A stretch of 64,000 nucleotides of DNA from Siphonodentalium dalli (taxonomy: Eukaryota > Mollusca > Scaphopoda > Gadilida > Siphonodentaliidae), in the NCBI GenBank assembly GCA_032622095.1, contig CP136064.1, positions 247,163,827 to 247,227,826 of the forward strand, given 5' to 3'. Under the pieces are notes generated by a model. That model ran no database searches and was not told the DNA's origin. It was given only the letters and a program-made list of their open reading frames with translations. A program made the translations under genes and the position numbers. Below, one piece after another: positions 1 to 10,466 of the stretch; the stretch's first letter is position 1, and the number at the start of each line of letters is the position of its first letter.

Positions 1-79
1 AAGTTTTCCCGTTTCTCGTGTTATACATTACATTCTTCAACTGTCTTCTTTATTGCTTAAGCTGATGGGCCCGACTTCG

Positions 80-510
80 TCCGGGCTGTTTCCCATCTGA
101 TTTCCGGCGAAAGGCGCGATTTGACCTTGAATTGACCATTTCGAAAGTCAGGGTCATGATTTGACCCGTCCAAAACACCAACACCCCGGGGAAAAATACC
201 CCTAGGTATCAAATTTCGTCGATATCCGTCCGTTTTACCCAACTTGACCTTTAATTAACAATTTTGAAGGTCGAGATTAGGTCGGAGTCATGATTTGACC
301 CGTCCAAAACACTCCCCCGACAAAATTACCCATAGGTATCAAATTTCGTCGAAATCCATCCGTTTTACCCGATTTGACCTTTGATTGACCACATTGAAGG
401 TCAAGATCACGCCGAGGTCACGATTTGACACGTTCAAAACACTCCCCGGACAAAAGGTATCCCGGACACAAATACCGCTAAGTATCAAATTACATTGAAA
501 TCTATGGAAA
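80..510. repeat. degenerate ~130-bp tandem repeat, about three copies
   Basis: Three successive copies (about 118-240, 241-371 and 372-508) share the same order of blocks: a TTGACCTTTAATTGACC-like start, a GATTTGACCCGTCCAAAACAC block, and a TATCAAATTTCGTCGAAATCC block. The copies differ by many substitutions and small indels, so the array is old. The short reading frames across it are repeat artefacts. Confidence 0.7.
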
Positions 511-939
511 GCCGAAGAGGACATGTTAGTTGCTAATTGCTAGATATATGACGCACGACTTGTCGCGGTTTTTTAAAGGTGTTTCAAACTAGGAGATAGA
601 AGTATTCTGCGTTTCAAATGGTGATGAATTATAGTATTTTATTCAAATTTTATGGCATAAATTGTTATTAAAACCGTATATACTATAACAAAAATCAATG
701 AAAATTAAGTGGGCCTTCAACAAAGTCACAATTGCAGTTAGGCTCATCTTATACTCGTCTATTCAGCGATATTCTGCTGGGCAGTTTGTTATAGCCTCCA
801 GTAATCATTGAGCGTTATATCCCCACTGCTTTAGCAGGCAAACTCATGCCTCAGATTATTGAGATATTAGGTCACACGTAATGACATTAAATCACACGGA
901 AACATAGCAATTGTGTGGGCTGCTTGGCGTGAAAATTTA

Positions 940-1770
940 ATAAGAAATAAGGTCATACGTAATGACATTAAACTCAAGAAAACCCACGAAAACAAAACAA
1001 AATCACATTTAATGATTTAAGTTATTTCCTTCATAAAATGAATCTTCGTGATAATGAACCCTATCAATACTTTAGAATATAGAATTAACCTTAAAATAAC
1101 ACAAACCTTCGGAATAGAGAACCTTCGGAATAACGGACCTTCGGATTGGTGAACCTTCGGAATAGCGAACATTCAGAGAAATTTCGGAATAGTGAACCTT
1201 CGGGATAGCGAACCTTCGGAATATAGACATGCCCCCCAATATTCATATTATATGCCCAGAGTTCAAAGGCATGGGCCCATAAAATTCTAAATTTGGCCCT
1301 TAAAATATTAAACCCCAAATTGGAGCCCTGGAGCCCGCACAAAACAGCACTTAAGTCAACTGTACCTGTGGCATGTCCCAATGCAGGAGGGTCCATATAT
1401 ATCACAACATCCATATTATATGCCAAGAATTCAAAGGTATGGGTCCACGTAATCACATTAAATCTCAAGAAAAACCGCGAAAACAAAACAAAATCACATT
1501 TAATGTTCTAAGTTATTTCCTCCTGTATCTGTATCGGTATGCGCGCAGGATCAGTTCGGATGTGAGCGCACACTCCATATAAAAAGAATGTTCGTGATAA
1601 TGAACCCTCTCAATACTTTAGAATATAGAATTGACCTAAAAATAACAAAAACCTTCGGAATAGAGAACCTTCGGAATAGCGAACCTTCGGAATAGTGAAC
1701 CTTCGAAATAGCAAGTATTCAGAATAGAGAACCTTCGGGATAGCGAACCTTCATAATAGAAACATGTCCC
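940..1770. repeat. duplicated block with CCTTCGGAATAG minisatellite
   Basis: Two copies of one block (about 945-1,240 and 1,448-1,765) share the AAACAAAACAAAATCACATT and GATAATGAACCCT stretches. Each ends in a run of imperfect ~16-bp units of the form GAACCTTCGGAATAGC. Nothing in it looks coding. The 300 bases on either side (511-940, 1,770-2,140) show no recognisable feature. Confidence 0.65.
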
Positions 1771-2146
1771 CACAATTATACACCGGTGACGTAAACACAT
1801 GTGCTAATCTTTGTTGGACTGTCGTAACTCTATCGGTACGAATTATACTCAAGTACGAAAAACCATAATACATTCCCCAGTGGATTATCGATCGTCCGCT
1901 CTAACATGAAAAACTGCTAATATCGTGTCTGTCATTTGCAGAATGAGCGCCTCGTCTTCTGTGAAGTATCTATGGTATCAAATTAACATTGTTTTTAGTT
2001 ACGTTTTCGCATCTGGGAAGTTTCTATATCCTTTAATTTGCAGATGATAAAATCCATAATCGAGGCTCCCAATGGGTGAACATCACCAACTTCAACTGGG
2101 GAACTTCAATCTTATCCTAGGTCTGCCATAGCAGTTGAGGGTCTAA

Positions 2147-2239
2147 GCAGAATGAGGTCCACAGAGGGTGAATTTAGTGATGCTACACCGCTATATGGGG
2201 TAGCGTCACTAAATTCACCCTCTGGGGACCTCATTCTGC
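2147..2239. repeat. near-perfect 93-bp palindrome
   Basis: The left arm, starting GCAGAATGAGGTC, is the reverse complement of the right arm, ending GACCTCATTCTGC. The stem is about 40 bp with a few mismatches and the loop is short and AT-rich. It may be a small foldback element; no flanking duplication was identified. Confidence 0.75.
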
Positions 2240-3136
2240 GAATGACAGACACGCTATTTGCAGGCTTGTACACATCGCCATACGGTTTACACGAACGTTT
2301 CCGATGAAATTGGAAAATCATACGTCACTTCAAGCCGATCATGTTGTTGTTATTGTGAGACTGTACGTATTAGAATTTGTACAATATGTTACTTATAATT
2401 GTTTTGAAAAGTTGTTCAAATGATTAATGTTCTATTAAAATGCGCTGGTGTATGATTATAAGGAATTACTTGCAGATCGATTGGGGTCATTGGTTTTGAT
2501 CGGCAGATACGGGCGGCGTTGGCGGTGGGTATGCTGTTAAAATATTCACCTCCGTCAAAAACAGAAAGAATAGTAAAATATAGACATACCTTGTTCTTAT
2601 ACCAATCATAAATATGGCATACATAGTATGTTATTGTTAAATGTTTTTCCTTTGTTATGTAAACAAAAGCAAAACACGTTACAGAACCTGGCTTTAGTTT
2701 AGTGAAATAATAAAGAGCGTTTATATCATTTGTATGTGATTAACCAATATAATTGCGCTGTGTTATGTAAACAGAAGCAAAACTTCTGTAACACGATCAG
2801 GCTCTTGTTTACGTACACCATCGTAAGTCTTGACGACAATATACTACTTACACGCTGATTATGTTTGGCATATGAACAAAACTATATATATTTTAATATT
2901 TCTTCTGTTGATGGCGATTTGAACAAAATTACTCATTACGTTTAGCCACATTGTATTCTCTACGATACATAAAATTGCACGATCGATCGTCCATAATTGT
3001 GTTTGAACCTATTCACTCACATATCATGCAAGTGGCATGTTTTTATTGATATGAGCTGAATACATGTTTATCTACTTATATTATTTGCGTGTTTTATTTT
3101 GCGACGTTAAATTCTACGCATAATTAGGCTAACATC

Positions 3137-4093
3137 ATGTGGACAGATGCAGCTGTATCGGAATTGTTGGAAGCGATGCAGATAAGAGAAAGTATATGGA
3201 ATAAACAAAGCGACTTATACAAGGATCTAAACAAGAAAAAAGCTGATTATAACGAACTTTTGGAAATTTTGTCCACGATTATTCCGGGTTTATCGGAAAA
3301 ATCACTGAAGAGTAAAATACAGAGTTTAAGGACCATGTATCGAGAGGAAGTGAGAAAGGTGAATAAAAGCAAGAAAAGCGGCGTTGCTGCCAAAGATATA
3401 TATGTACCAAAATGGAAGTTTTTTGAGGAATGCTCTTTTCTGGAGGAAAGTCTGTGGACCGGACCAGGGACTTATTCTAACATTCCACAAACACGTGCAA
3501 ATACCGTCGTTTCTGACCACTCCGATGTAACACAAGCCAGTATCTCGGATAGTATTTCAGGTGATGCTGATGTGCCTGCTACCAGCAGTAATGACACAAA
3601 CGATAACAGTTCTGTGCAATCGACGCTACCGTCGACATCCAACGTGAGAAGGAAGCGTGGTGCTACGTCATGGGTGGACACAGCAGCCCAGGCATTCGCT
3701 ACAATCGCCGATAATGTTACACAGAAAGAGGATGAATGTGATGTGTTTGGTAGAGACATCGCGATGGCCCTGAGGCGTTGTCCGGATGCAGAAAAGCGAC
3801 GTAGACTCAAGTTTTTGCTACAAACCACTGTATATAATTTTGAAGAGAGCAGCAGCTATTTACAAAATTTCCAAGGAAATCAAAGTTTCCCTTCAACTTT
3901 TATTTCCGGACCGACGGTGCCAGCGTATCCAAATGTTGGATCTTCGATGAATGGACAATCTAATCAAGGATCTAATGTTATGTTCACATCGAATTATAAT
4001 TCTCTGAATGGAATGCAGAATGGTAATGTTTATCCGACTGGACAGTCATGTGTCACCACGGACGTACAACCCCCTAGTACACCAGACTGTTGA
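3137..4093 (+). CDS. MADF-domain accessory protein of a Harbinger transposon
   Basis: An intact, intronless 318-aa reading frame. Residues ~8-105 match the MADF (Myb/SANT-like) DNA-binding fold: an early ELLEAM..R..IW motif, a YKDLNKKKADYNEL block, a KSLKSKIQSLRTMYREE helix, then a W-K-F-F-E-E segment before FLEESL. A Ser/Thr-rich linker follows. Residues ~206-240 (FGRDIAMALRRCP, then KRRRLKFLLQ) resemble the BESS-like C-terminal motif that often accompanies MADF. The tail is rich in Gly, Asn, Ser and Pro. In Harbinger elements such a protein binds the transposon ends and helps bring the transposase into the nucleus; that role is inferred here from its position between terminal arms and opposite the transposase. 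Polyadenylation-like AATAAA strings lie near 4,305-4,330. A domesticated host MADF gene is possible but less likely. Confidence 0.85.
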   Translation: MWTDAAVSELLEAMQIRESIWNKQSDLYKDLNKKKADYNELLEILSTIIPGLSEKSLKSKIQSLRTMYREEVRKVNKSKKSGVAAKDIYVPKWKFFEECSFLEESLWTGPGTYSNIPQTRANTVVSDHSDVTQASISDSISGDADVPATSSNDTNDNSSVQSTLPSTSNVRRKRGATSWVDTAAQAFATIADNVTQKEDECDVFGRDIAMALRRCPDAEKRRRLKFLLQTTVYNFEESSSYLQNFQGNQSFPSTFISGPTVPAYPNVGSSMNGQSNQGSNVMFTSNYNSLNGMQNGNVYPTGQSCVTTDVQPPSTPDC

Positions 4094-4681
4094 ACTGATG
4101 ACTGACATTTTGAACTAGTTCGTTGGTGTCTTGAGATAATTGATTAAAAGAGCGTTCGTGAGTTTCTTATGTGTCATTCCATTTTATCACTGACATGGGG
4201 ATAGGGAGAAGTGGATGGTAATCGACCGCACTGATGGTAAAAAATTCCAACTAGTTAAAAAGAGACACAAGGCAGTCGCAGTGGGTTCAAGTAAATGTGG
4301 AAAATAAAATAAAAATATTTAATAAATATAACAAAATTAATTAACATGGAAAAAGTATTTTTTATTATCAATACTGATAACTCCGATGACGATGTATAGC
4401 ATGTTGGCACCATTCTTTTGTAAACAGTACTGTTACACGCCAGTCATCCCATACATATCGCCAAATGGAGTAGCTAATCAAATGTTAAGTCGAAATTTTT
4501 TTTGGTTTAATTTATTGTTGTTACCATTTGTAAATTGATCTTAATTTGCTGATCTGTTTACATAACATATGTTTTAACATGTGACATCTCATCATTGGAT
4601 GACTGCATATAGACAGTAATGTGGATATTTCCAACAACAAATATGGAGAAAATAAGACTTTTGATCTTTCATATCGGACTC

Positions 4682-4700
4682 GGGGGGGGGGGGGGGGGGG
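4682..4700. repeat. poly-G tract (19 nt)
   Basis: An uninterrupted run of 19 G between the MADF gene and the central terminal arms. It may form a G-quadruplex and is a likely site of sequencing length error. Confidence 0.9.
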
Positions 4701-4828
4701 TCAACATTCGAAGTTGGACATACGCAGAAAAGATAACTTATAAACACACCCATACACGCCGGAACCACATATATTAATGTTAAGAACAGTTGTTCCGGGG
4801 ATAAATTAGCTTGGTAAATACGTTACTC

Positions 4829-4991
4829 AAGGAACGACTTGCAGATCGATTGGGATCATTGGATTTTGACCGGCAGAGTAATTAAATAAAGTGTGTGAAT
4901 CCCAAAATGATTCAAACGAACTTTGTTTAACTACCCTGCCGGTCAAAACCAATGACCCCAATCAACCAGCAAGTCATTCCTTATAATCATA
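4829..4991. repeat. central palindromic pair of Harbinger terminal arms
   Basis: A right-pointing arm (ACTTGCAGATCGATTGGG...) is followed within 45 bases by a left-pointing arm (...CCCAATCAACCAGCAAGT), making a 160-bp imperfect palindrome between the two convergent transposon genes. The right half pairs best with the arm at 2,451-2,508 and the left half with the arm at 7,401-7,494. Confidence 0.75.
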
Positions 4992-5252
4992 TATCAGTAC
5001 ATGTTAATATTAGTCATTTGAAAAATATTTCAAAACTACCAAAACAATTGTCAAGAGTTCAATGACACCTACATTTAAGCAGCGAAATATTTACATATGG
5101 CATATTACTGGGACTACACGACTATACACATAAACCGCACACATTATAAAACATAGTTTATAGTTTAATCTCATTAAATCGAGTGTTGAATTTTGCAAGC
5201 ACATAATAATTATTACTCAATAAGACTCCACTGAAAAGGGAGCGCACCCTCA

Positions 5253-6917
5253 TCAAAAAAAAAAGTCACTGAGTTCGTCCCTCACTTCACGAGCATCGAC
5301 ATTCGGAACAGTTGTCGAATCTCCAATATCTCCAGTTGCAGTCAACTGTGCATTATGTTCAGCATATCGTAAACATCCGCTCTGCGAAACACCTAAATCC
5401 GCATCCTTCCCAAGAAAATTGTGAAGAGCAATGCATGCACGGACTACCCGATTCACGTTATCGGTGTCCAACTGTATGGACCCTAGAAGTATTCTAAATC
5501 TAGCCACCAAAACACCAAATGCACACTCGACGGTCCTACGTGCCCTCGAAAGTCGGTAATTGAAAACTTTCTGATCACCAATGGCTGTTCGATGGGGATA
5601 CGGCTTCATTAGGTGATTGCTTAATGCGAAAGCGTCATCACCAACAAGGAAATACGGTATGCTCAGTGTTCTGTTAGGACTGGAAAGTGGACTAGCATCT
5701 GGGAAGTTCTGCTGTATATCACACATCCCACTGTCCTTGAAAATGCCACCATCAGCACTACTCCCTGGTGATCCCAGATCATAACATATAAATTTTCCCG
5801 TTGCATCAACTACAGCCATCAGAACAATGCTCTCGTAGTCCTTATAGTTCCGATGATCGCATGCACTGTCAGACGGCCTCCGAATTTCAATGTGTTTCCC
5901 ATCGATTGCACCCAAGCAATGAGGAAACTGCCACATTTTGTCAAAGTTATCTGCGTGGAGCAACCACTCTTGCTTGTTTTCGGGCATTCTCAAGAAATCT
6001 CCCTGTAGAGTGTCGTAAATAGCATCACAAACTTCCGGAATAAACGCACCAATGGTTGATCTGGCGATTCTGGAAGTGAAGTGTAGACTTGTGTACGTTT
6101 CCCCTGTAGCAAGAAATCTGAGTGTTGTGGCAAGTTTTTCATATGGAGTCAACGCTGATCTCATAACTGTATCTTGTTTCGCAATCAATGGGGTCACTTT
6201 TTGCAATACGGTATGGAACTCCGACTTGTTCAGCCTGAAGAAAAAAGAAAACACCATGTAAAGTAGCTCATAACATATTTTGAAAAATTATCACCCCCTC
6301 CCATATGCAATCATAGAATGGGCCATATTTTATACGCTGAAAACGACGCAGAAGACACAGACGCCGAAAACACAGAATGCCAAAATAACTTTACTGCAAA
6401 TACGCACGCATTCTCACCCAAGAACATTCGCACGATGCGTTGTAATGTATAGGCCCCCGGTGGCACTGGAACTATGTACATCATGGGACTGTGGCACCAG
6501 CCATCAACTCACCCTATAATATATTTTATATTGTCCACCCATGTGAAATGGTTATGTCTCAATAGTAATACTCTCCTGGTAATATGCACCTATCAACATT
6601 TATATTTACCTCGTGAAGTTGGTGAATTCTTTCTCATCCGCGTCTTCTAATTCCTGCAGTAGACTGTGAGAAATTCCATACCGGTTCCGTTCTAGGGTGG
6701 AGTTCATTGGTTTTGTCCAGCACTTACGATTTAGATGTCGTTTTGTTCGTTCCAGTTCTCCCAATAGTAACGTGCCCAGACCCACAAGGGCCAACAACGT
6801 ATCATCATTCGACCGTACATGTGAACGCGACATAACACTTATAACTGATCGCAATGTTTGACCCACTTTTATATATGCTGAGAAATTACACCGGTGATTT
6901 GTTCTTAGTAAGAACAA
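5253..6917 (-). CDS. PIF/Harbinger DDE transposase (HARBI1-like), two exons
   Basis: Exon 1 is complement 6,917-6,610 and exon 2 is complement 6,234-5,253. Splice sites are ACGAG|GTAAAT and CTTCAG|GCTGAAC, and joining keeps the frame (N-F-T-R-L-N-K). The product is 429 aa; a start at 6,833 (MSRSH) would give 401 aa. Exon 1 has the family's N-terminal CWTKPMN...LLQEL..F.NF pattern. Exon 2 has LTPYEKLATTLRFLATGE and a complete DDE triad: D214 in GAIDGKH, D302 in VGDDAF and E339 in RTVECAFG. The end of the core is IALHNFLG. No stops or frameshifts are seen, so it could encode an active nuclease. It converges on the MADF gene, as expected for a Harbinger pair. The intron contains only sequence typical of the element. 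Confidence 0.9.
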
Positions 6918-7265
6918 TCATGACTGTTGACAGAAACAAGGTATTCATTAAGTTATCAAGTGGACTTGTGTGTTAGCATTAAAATATAACATTGCGTGTT
7001 GAGTAAAGATCAACAGCGACAAGACATTCGGTTAGATAAATCATTGAGATGTCGATCTCGACGCTGATAGAGCTTGGAAAAGACTCATTGTGTGAATGTG
7101 CGGCGGGCGACATGGCTCACTATGGCACAGAAATATGACGACCAAGTGTCACCAATATTGCACCATAATTAATTGTCACACCTACTATGCCATCGAAACT
7201 GTGATACGTGTGTCCGCAGCCAATGTGAATATTTCTGCAAAGAACGCCGCCCCCCATGCCTTTAA

Positions 7266-7398
7266 ATATGGAGTCAACGCTGATCTCATAACTGTATCTT
7301 GTTTCGCAATCAATGGGGTCACTTTTTGCAATATACGGTATGGAACTCCGACTTGTTCAGCCTGAAGAAAAAAGAAAACACCATGTAAAGTAGCTCAT
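7266..7398 (-). pseudogene. duplicated fragment of transposase exon 2 start and acceptor site
   Basis: This 133-bp stretch repeats 6,141-6,271 almost exactly, with two extra bases near 7,332. It contains the first ~94 bases of transposase exon 2, its CTTCAG acceptor and part of the intron, and then runs straight into the right terminal arm. It creates a second, dead-end splice acceptor upstream of the real exon 1. Confidence 0.85.
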
Positions 7399-7659
7399 TT
7401 AAATAAAAGTTCGTTTCGGGATTCACACATTTTGTTTAATTACTCTGCCGGTCAAAATATAATGACCCCAATTGATCTGCAAGTAATTTCTTAAATAACT
7501 TACATATCATCCTTACTCGTTCTTTATTTCTCACATATCAGAATTAAATAACAAGGAACGTTCTGTTTTGTGCCATGGTAAAGAAAGTTCGGGACCCGAA
7601 CTTCTGAGTCTTTCTGTGGCATACAGTCCGTATAAGAATATTTACGAAAGTTATCGACC

Positions 7660-7890
7660 TAGATGTTGGTCCCTGGAATCTGACCGCGGTATAACAAAAA
7701 ACGAGCATAATTTGGACATTCAAACCGCCAAGTGGCTCTAAAAAGATTCACTTTGGTAGGCACAGTTGTCTTTATTTTGAAAAGCTGGAAGTGTCCAAAA
7801 TGTGAAAATTTATGTAGTAGTATCTTCTCTCAAAAATATTGAATGATTTCACTAGCTTTGAAATTGTGGAGCGACATTGGAAATTAAGAC
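7660..7890. repeat. outermost piece of T-box amplicon unit A
   Basis: This stretch matches 19,990-20,200 of unit B and its counterpart in unit C; for example AGCATAATTTGGACATTCAAAC and GGCACAGTTGTCT are shared. In unit A the match breaks at about 7,890 and resumes at about 9,535, so roughly 1.6 kb (hairpin element plus LINE tail) lies inside unit A. Confidence 0.7.
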
Positions 7891-7924
7891 AAGAGCGATC
7901 GCATATTGGACACAGCTAGTGAAT

Positions 7925-8825
7925 GGAATCGGGAGTTCATTTTTTACCCTGTGCCAATGCATTCTCTTATATATGCGAGTCGACCATAGGTCGCCTCGCA
8001 TATATAAGAGAATGCATTGGCCTAACAATTTTTTATCATTTTTTTTAAATAAATGTTTCTGACAATATTTAGGACATAAAATAAAAAACGTCCATTACCC
8101 TGCAGGGAGCCCCACACATATATAGAAGCATATAGAAGAGTGTCGTCTGCTCATGTTTGCCTGGGGCTCTGTATGGGTGAAATTATAAAATTGTTAAAGA
8201 ATACAAGAAAATAAATTTTACGAAGGAAAAGATTTTTATAGACGGTCGACCTTAATATTGTATCGACCTGCGACCGGGGTCAGCTGTTTAGAAAGTTCGA
8301 GGTCAAGTGAACATCTGATCGCCAACCACGAGGAGGGTGGGTATCTTGATTGATTGATTGTCCTCGTGGTGACGTTGTCGATACCCGACTGCCCATTCAA
8401 ACGAATTTCGCACAGACCACAAGGTCAATAAATTCTACCCGCCATCCCACCCCCTTCAGGTGTGGGCCTTTGGCCCACCACTCCCTCCATTGACTGATTA
8501 GTGGTTTGGTTTTTTGGTTTAGGCGTGTGGCGTGGTACACCAGGTTGCATATTGTTCAATCGGGGCCGCGCCACATGCCGATGGTTGTCATAATTTCGGT
8601 AATTCAATTAAAGAATTGCCATTACGCAAATATGTCTTAGTCTTTAATTATTTAGCCCACCAGTGGTACCCAGGGAATTGTAGAGTAGGGAGATAGGATA
8701 TACAAAATTATTAAAATTGTCAAAAATTGTTAGGCCAATGCATTCTCTTATATGCGAGGCGACCTATGGTCGACTCGCATATAAAGAGAATGCATTGGCA
8801 CATGGTAAAAAAATCCCGACTTACG
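7925..8825. mobile_element. hairpin-bearing non-autonomous element, variant
   Basis: Two 66-69-bp palindromes (7,953-8,021 and 8,734-8,799) both start with GCCAATGCATTCTCTTATAT. Outside them, the left TCGGGAGTTCATTTTTTACC and the right end after GGCACATGGT are inverted relatives, so the outer arms form a terminal inverted repeat. The same palindromes occur in the TTAA-flanked elements at 32,771, 45,358 and 53,341, but no TTAA target duplication is visible here. About 700 bases between the hairpins, including 8,395-8,640, are unidentified. Confidence 0.6.
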
Positions 8826-8954
8826 ACTGGATTTTATATGGCGGGTCACATATGAAGATTAAATCGTCATAAACAAGTAAAAAAGCACCTTGATGACGCG
8901 GGTATGACGTTTATATGGCATATACAACAACGCGGTATTGACAAAAATAAATTA

Positions 8955-9480
8955 TTGAAAAATTATAGACGACATTCTAGAGATCAATTTGTCCAAGATT
9001 GACATTCCACTATGAGTAACTCGGGGAAAATGAAAAGCATTCTGCAGTCAACATTTCGAATGGAATCATTTATTTCACATGCCTCTAACAAAGAAATAAG
9101 AACTCTAATCCGATTTATAACGGCGAACCATTATTTGCCAATAGAGACCGGTCGATGGAACAAAACTCCACAGTCTGAGCGCAAATGCATGTTTTGTGAA
9201 ATGAATGTTATTGGTGATGGTATTACTTGAATGTCCAGAACTAGCCCATAACAGAAAAAGGTGCATCAAGAAATCTTATTGGAACTTTCATAATCAGAAA
9301 ATTTACCATTCTGCTTTCAGACAGCAAATAAAATATAATTTTAAACTTGTGTTAATTTATTTGCCACATCAATGCAAGAGTGAATTGCTCTCCTGTGTAA
9401 TTACTATCTGTGTAATTATTATCTCATCTTGTTCGTCTGAGGTTGCGAGCAATGGTATGTTTTGACTCTGTGTTTATTCA
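8955..9480 (+). pseudogene. non-LTR retrotransposon (LINE) 3'-terminal fragment
   Basis: Translation in three pieces gives a LINE C-terminal tail: RDQFVQD, a stop where the family has Trp, HSTMSNSGKM, then FITANHYLPIETGRWNKTP and a CMFC....GD zinc-knuckle-like segment. After a frameshift near 9,222 it continues as LLECPELAHNRKRCIKK. The conserved N/R-H-x-LP-E-x-GRW pattern followed by Cys residues is typical of the end of ORF2 in several invertebrate LINE clades. The 5' part is missing and the frame is broken, so it is dead. Confidence 0.7.
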
Positions 9481-9534
9481 TATTTACATATATTCTTAAA
9501 ACCTGGTAGAAGAATTAAAATGAATCTGAATCTG

Positions 9535-10280
9535 AGTAATTACCAGAATCAAAACTGTGTAAAGTGTTTGTAAAAAACATTTACCCTCCAATGTTTCTGT
9601 TACTATGAAAACATTACTCACATCATACCATAGAGTGATCTGTTATAACAACAAGTCAAACTAGACGGTAATTGCAGCTGATTGACTGTGAGACAGCAAG
9701 ATGCGATAATTGTGTGTTTTCACAAGCATCAATTAATGATTACTGTTTTTTCAAGTCATCCTCATCAGGAATGGTTGTGAAAACAACTCCCGCGGAAGCC
9801 TGGATGAAGAATGGAGACCTGACAAGGAGTATACTAGTAAGTATATATGGGGAGACATATCTGGAATATGGATATTCTTGTTCTTCTTCGTGACTACATA
9901 TACCAGCATTCAATTACAAGAAGATATATAAAAACACCGAGAAACATCGAGAATAGATCGTGAGTATTCCTGTATTGTTTACCTTTATTACGTGTTTATG
10001 ATGTTTTGTGACCGAGACCGTGTCTGACAACAGAATAATTTGGAATGTTTACTTTAAACATGTCCCATCACATATCACCTCAGAACTATTACATATGTAG
10101 ACTTTCTATACCGAAACTGCTGATATCGAACCTATAAACCTATAGTGGCAGGTTTTGATGGACGACCGTCGCCAATATAACGGTTCTAACTGACTTTTCA
10201 GAAAGTTGATAATTCAACACCAACTCAAGGTGCGAAGATAGTTTTTTTGACAGTTTGAATCACTGAAAGTGTGCAGTTGC
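9535..10280. repeat. T-box unit A, shared 5' flank
   Basis: Non-coding sequence homologous to 20,200-20,890 (unit B) and 33,720-34,400 (unit C). Conserved stretches include ACTATGAAAACATTACTCAC and GGAGACATATCTGGAA. A GTAAGTATATA string within it is conserved in all copies. It shows that the duplicated unit includes over 1 kb upstream of the T-box gene and therefore probably its regulatory region. Confidence 0.7.
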
Positions 10281-10281
10281 C

Positions 10282-10289
10282 TATTTAAA
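10282..10289 (+). promoter_or_regulatory. TATA-like box upstream of T-box copy A
   Basis: TATTTAAA lies 185 bases before the proposed start codon. The region then has a possible short 5' exon, with a GTAAG donor at 10,358, and an acceptor (TTTCAG) ending at 10,428. Copies B and C have lost this TATA-like run and the donor through small deletions. Promoter role is inference. Confidence 0.35.
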
Positions 10290-10466
10290 AGCAGATCATT
10301 GCCCGATTCAAGACCAACTAGGTACCTTTCACTCGCGTTGTCCATGCAGTTTGAATTGTAAGATGCGTTTATTTTGAGATTGTATGATTTTGTTGTATTT
10401 TAATTGATTGATATCTCATTCATTTCAGATACGAGAAACCGCACCACTAGTATCCACATCACAATC

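Larger units (their letters stand above)
2396..7494. mobile_element. PIF/Harbinger transposon region with nested terminal arms
   Basis: Four related terminal arms are visible. Arms at 2,451-2,508 and 4,829-4,890 point right, and arms at 4,932-4,991 and 7,440-7,494 point left. All contain variants of ACTTGCAGATCGATTGGGG followed by a GACCGGCAG block. Pair 1 (2,451 and 4,991) encloses the MADF gene, with inverted similarity extending out to about 2,396 and 5,050. Pair 2 (4,829 and 7,494) encloses the transposase, with arms of about 95 bp. The pairs overlap at the centre, so this is either one autonomous element with a central inverted duplication or two elements nested end to end. The gene pair (DDE nuclease plus Myb/MADF-type DNA-binding partner) is the standard content of Harbinger transposons. 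Confidence 0.75.
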
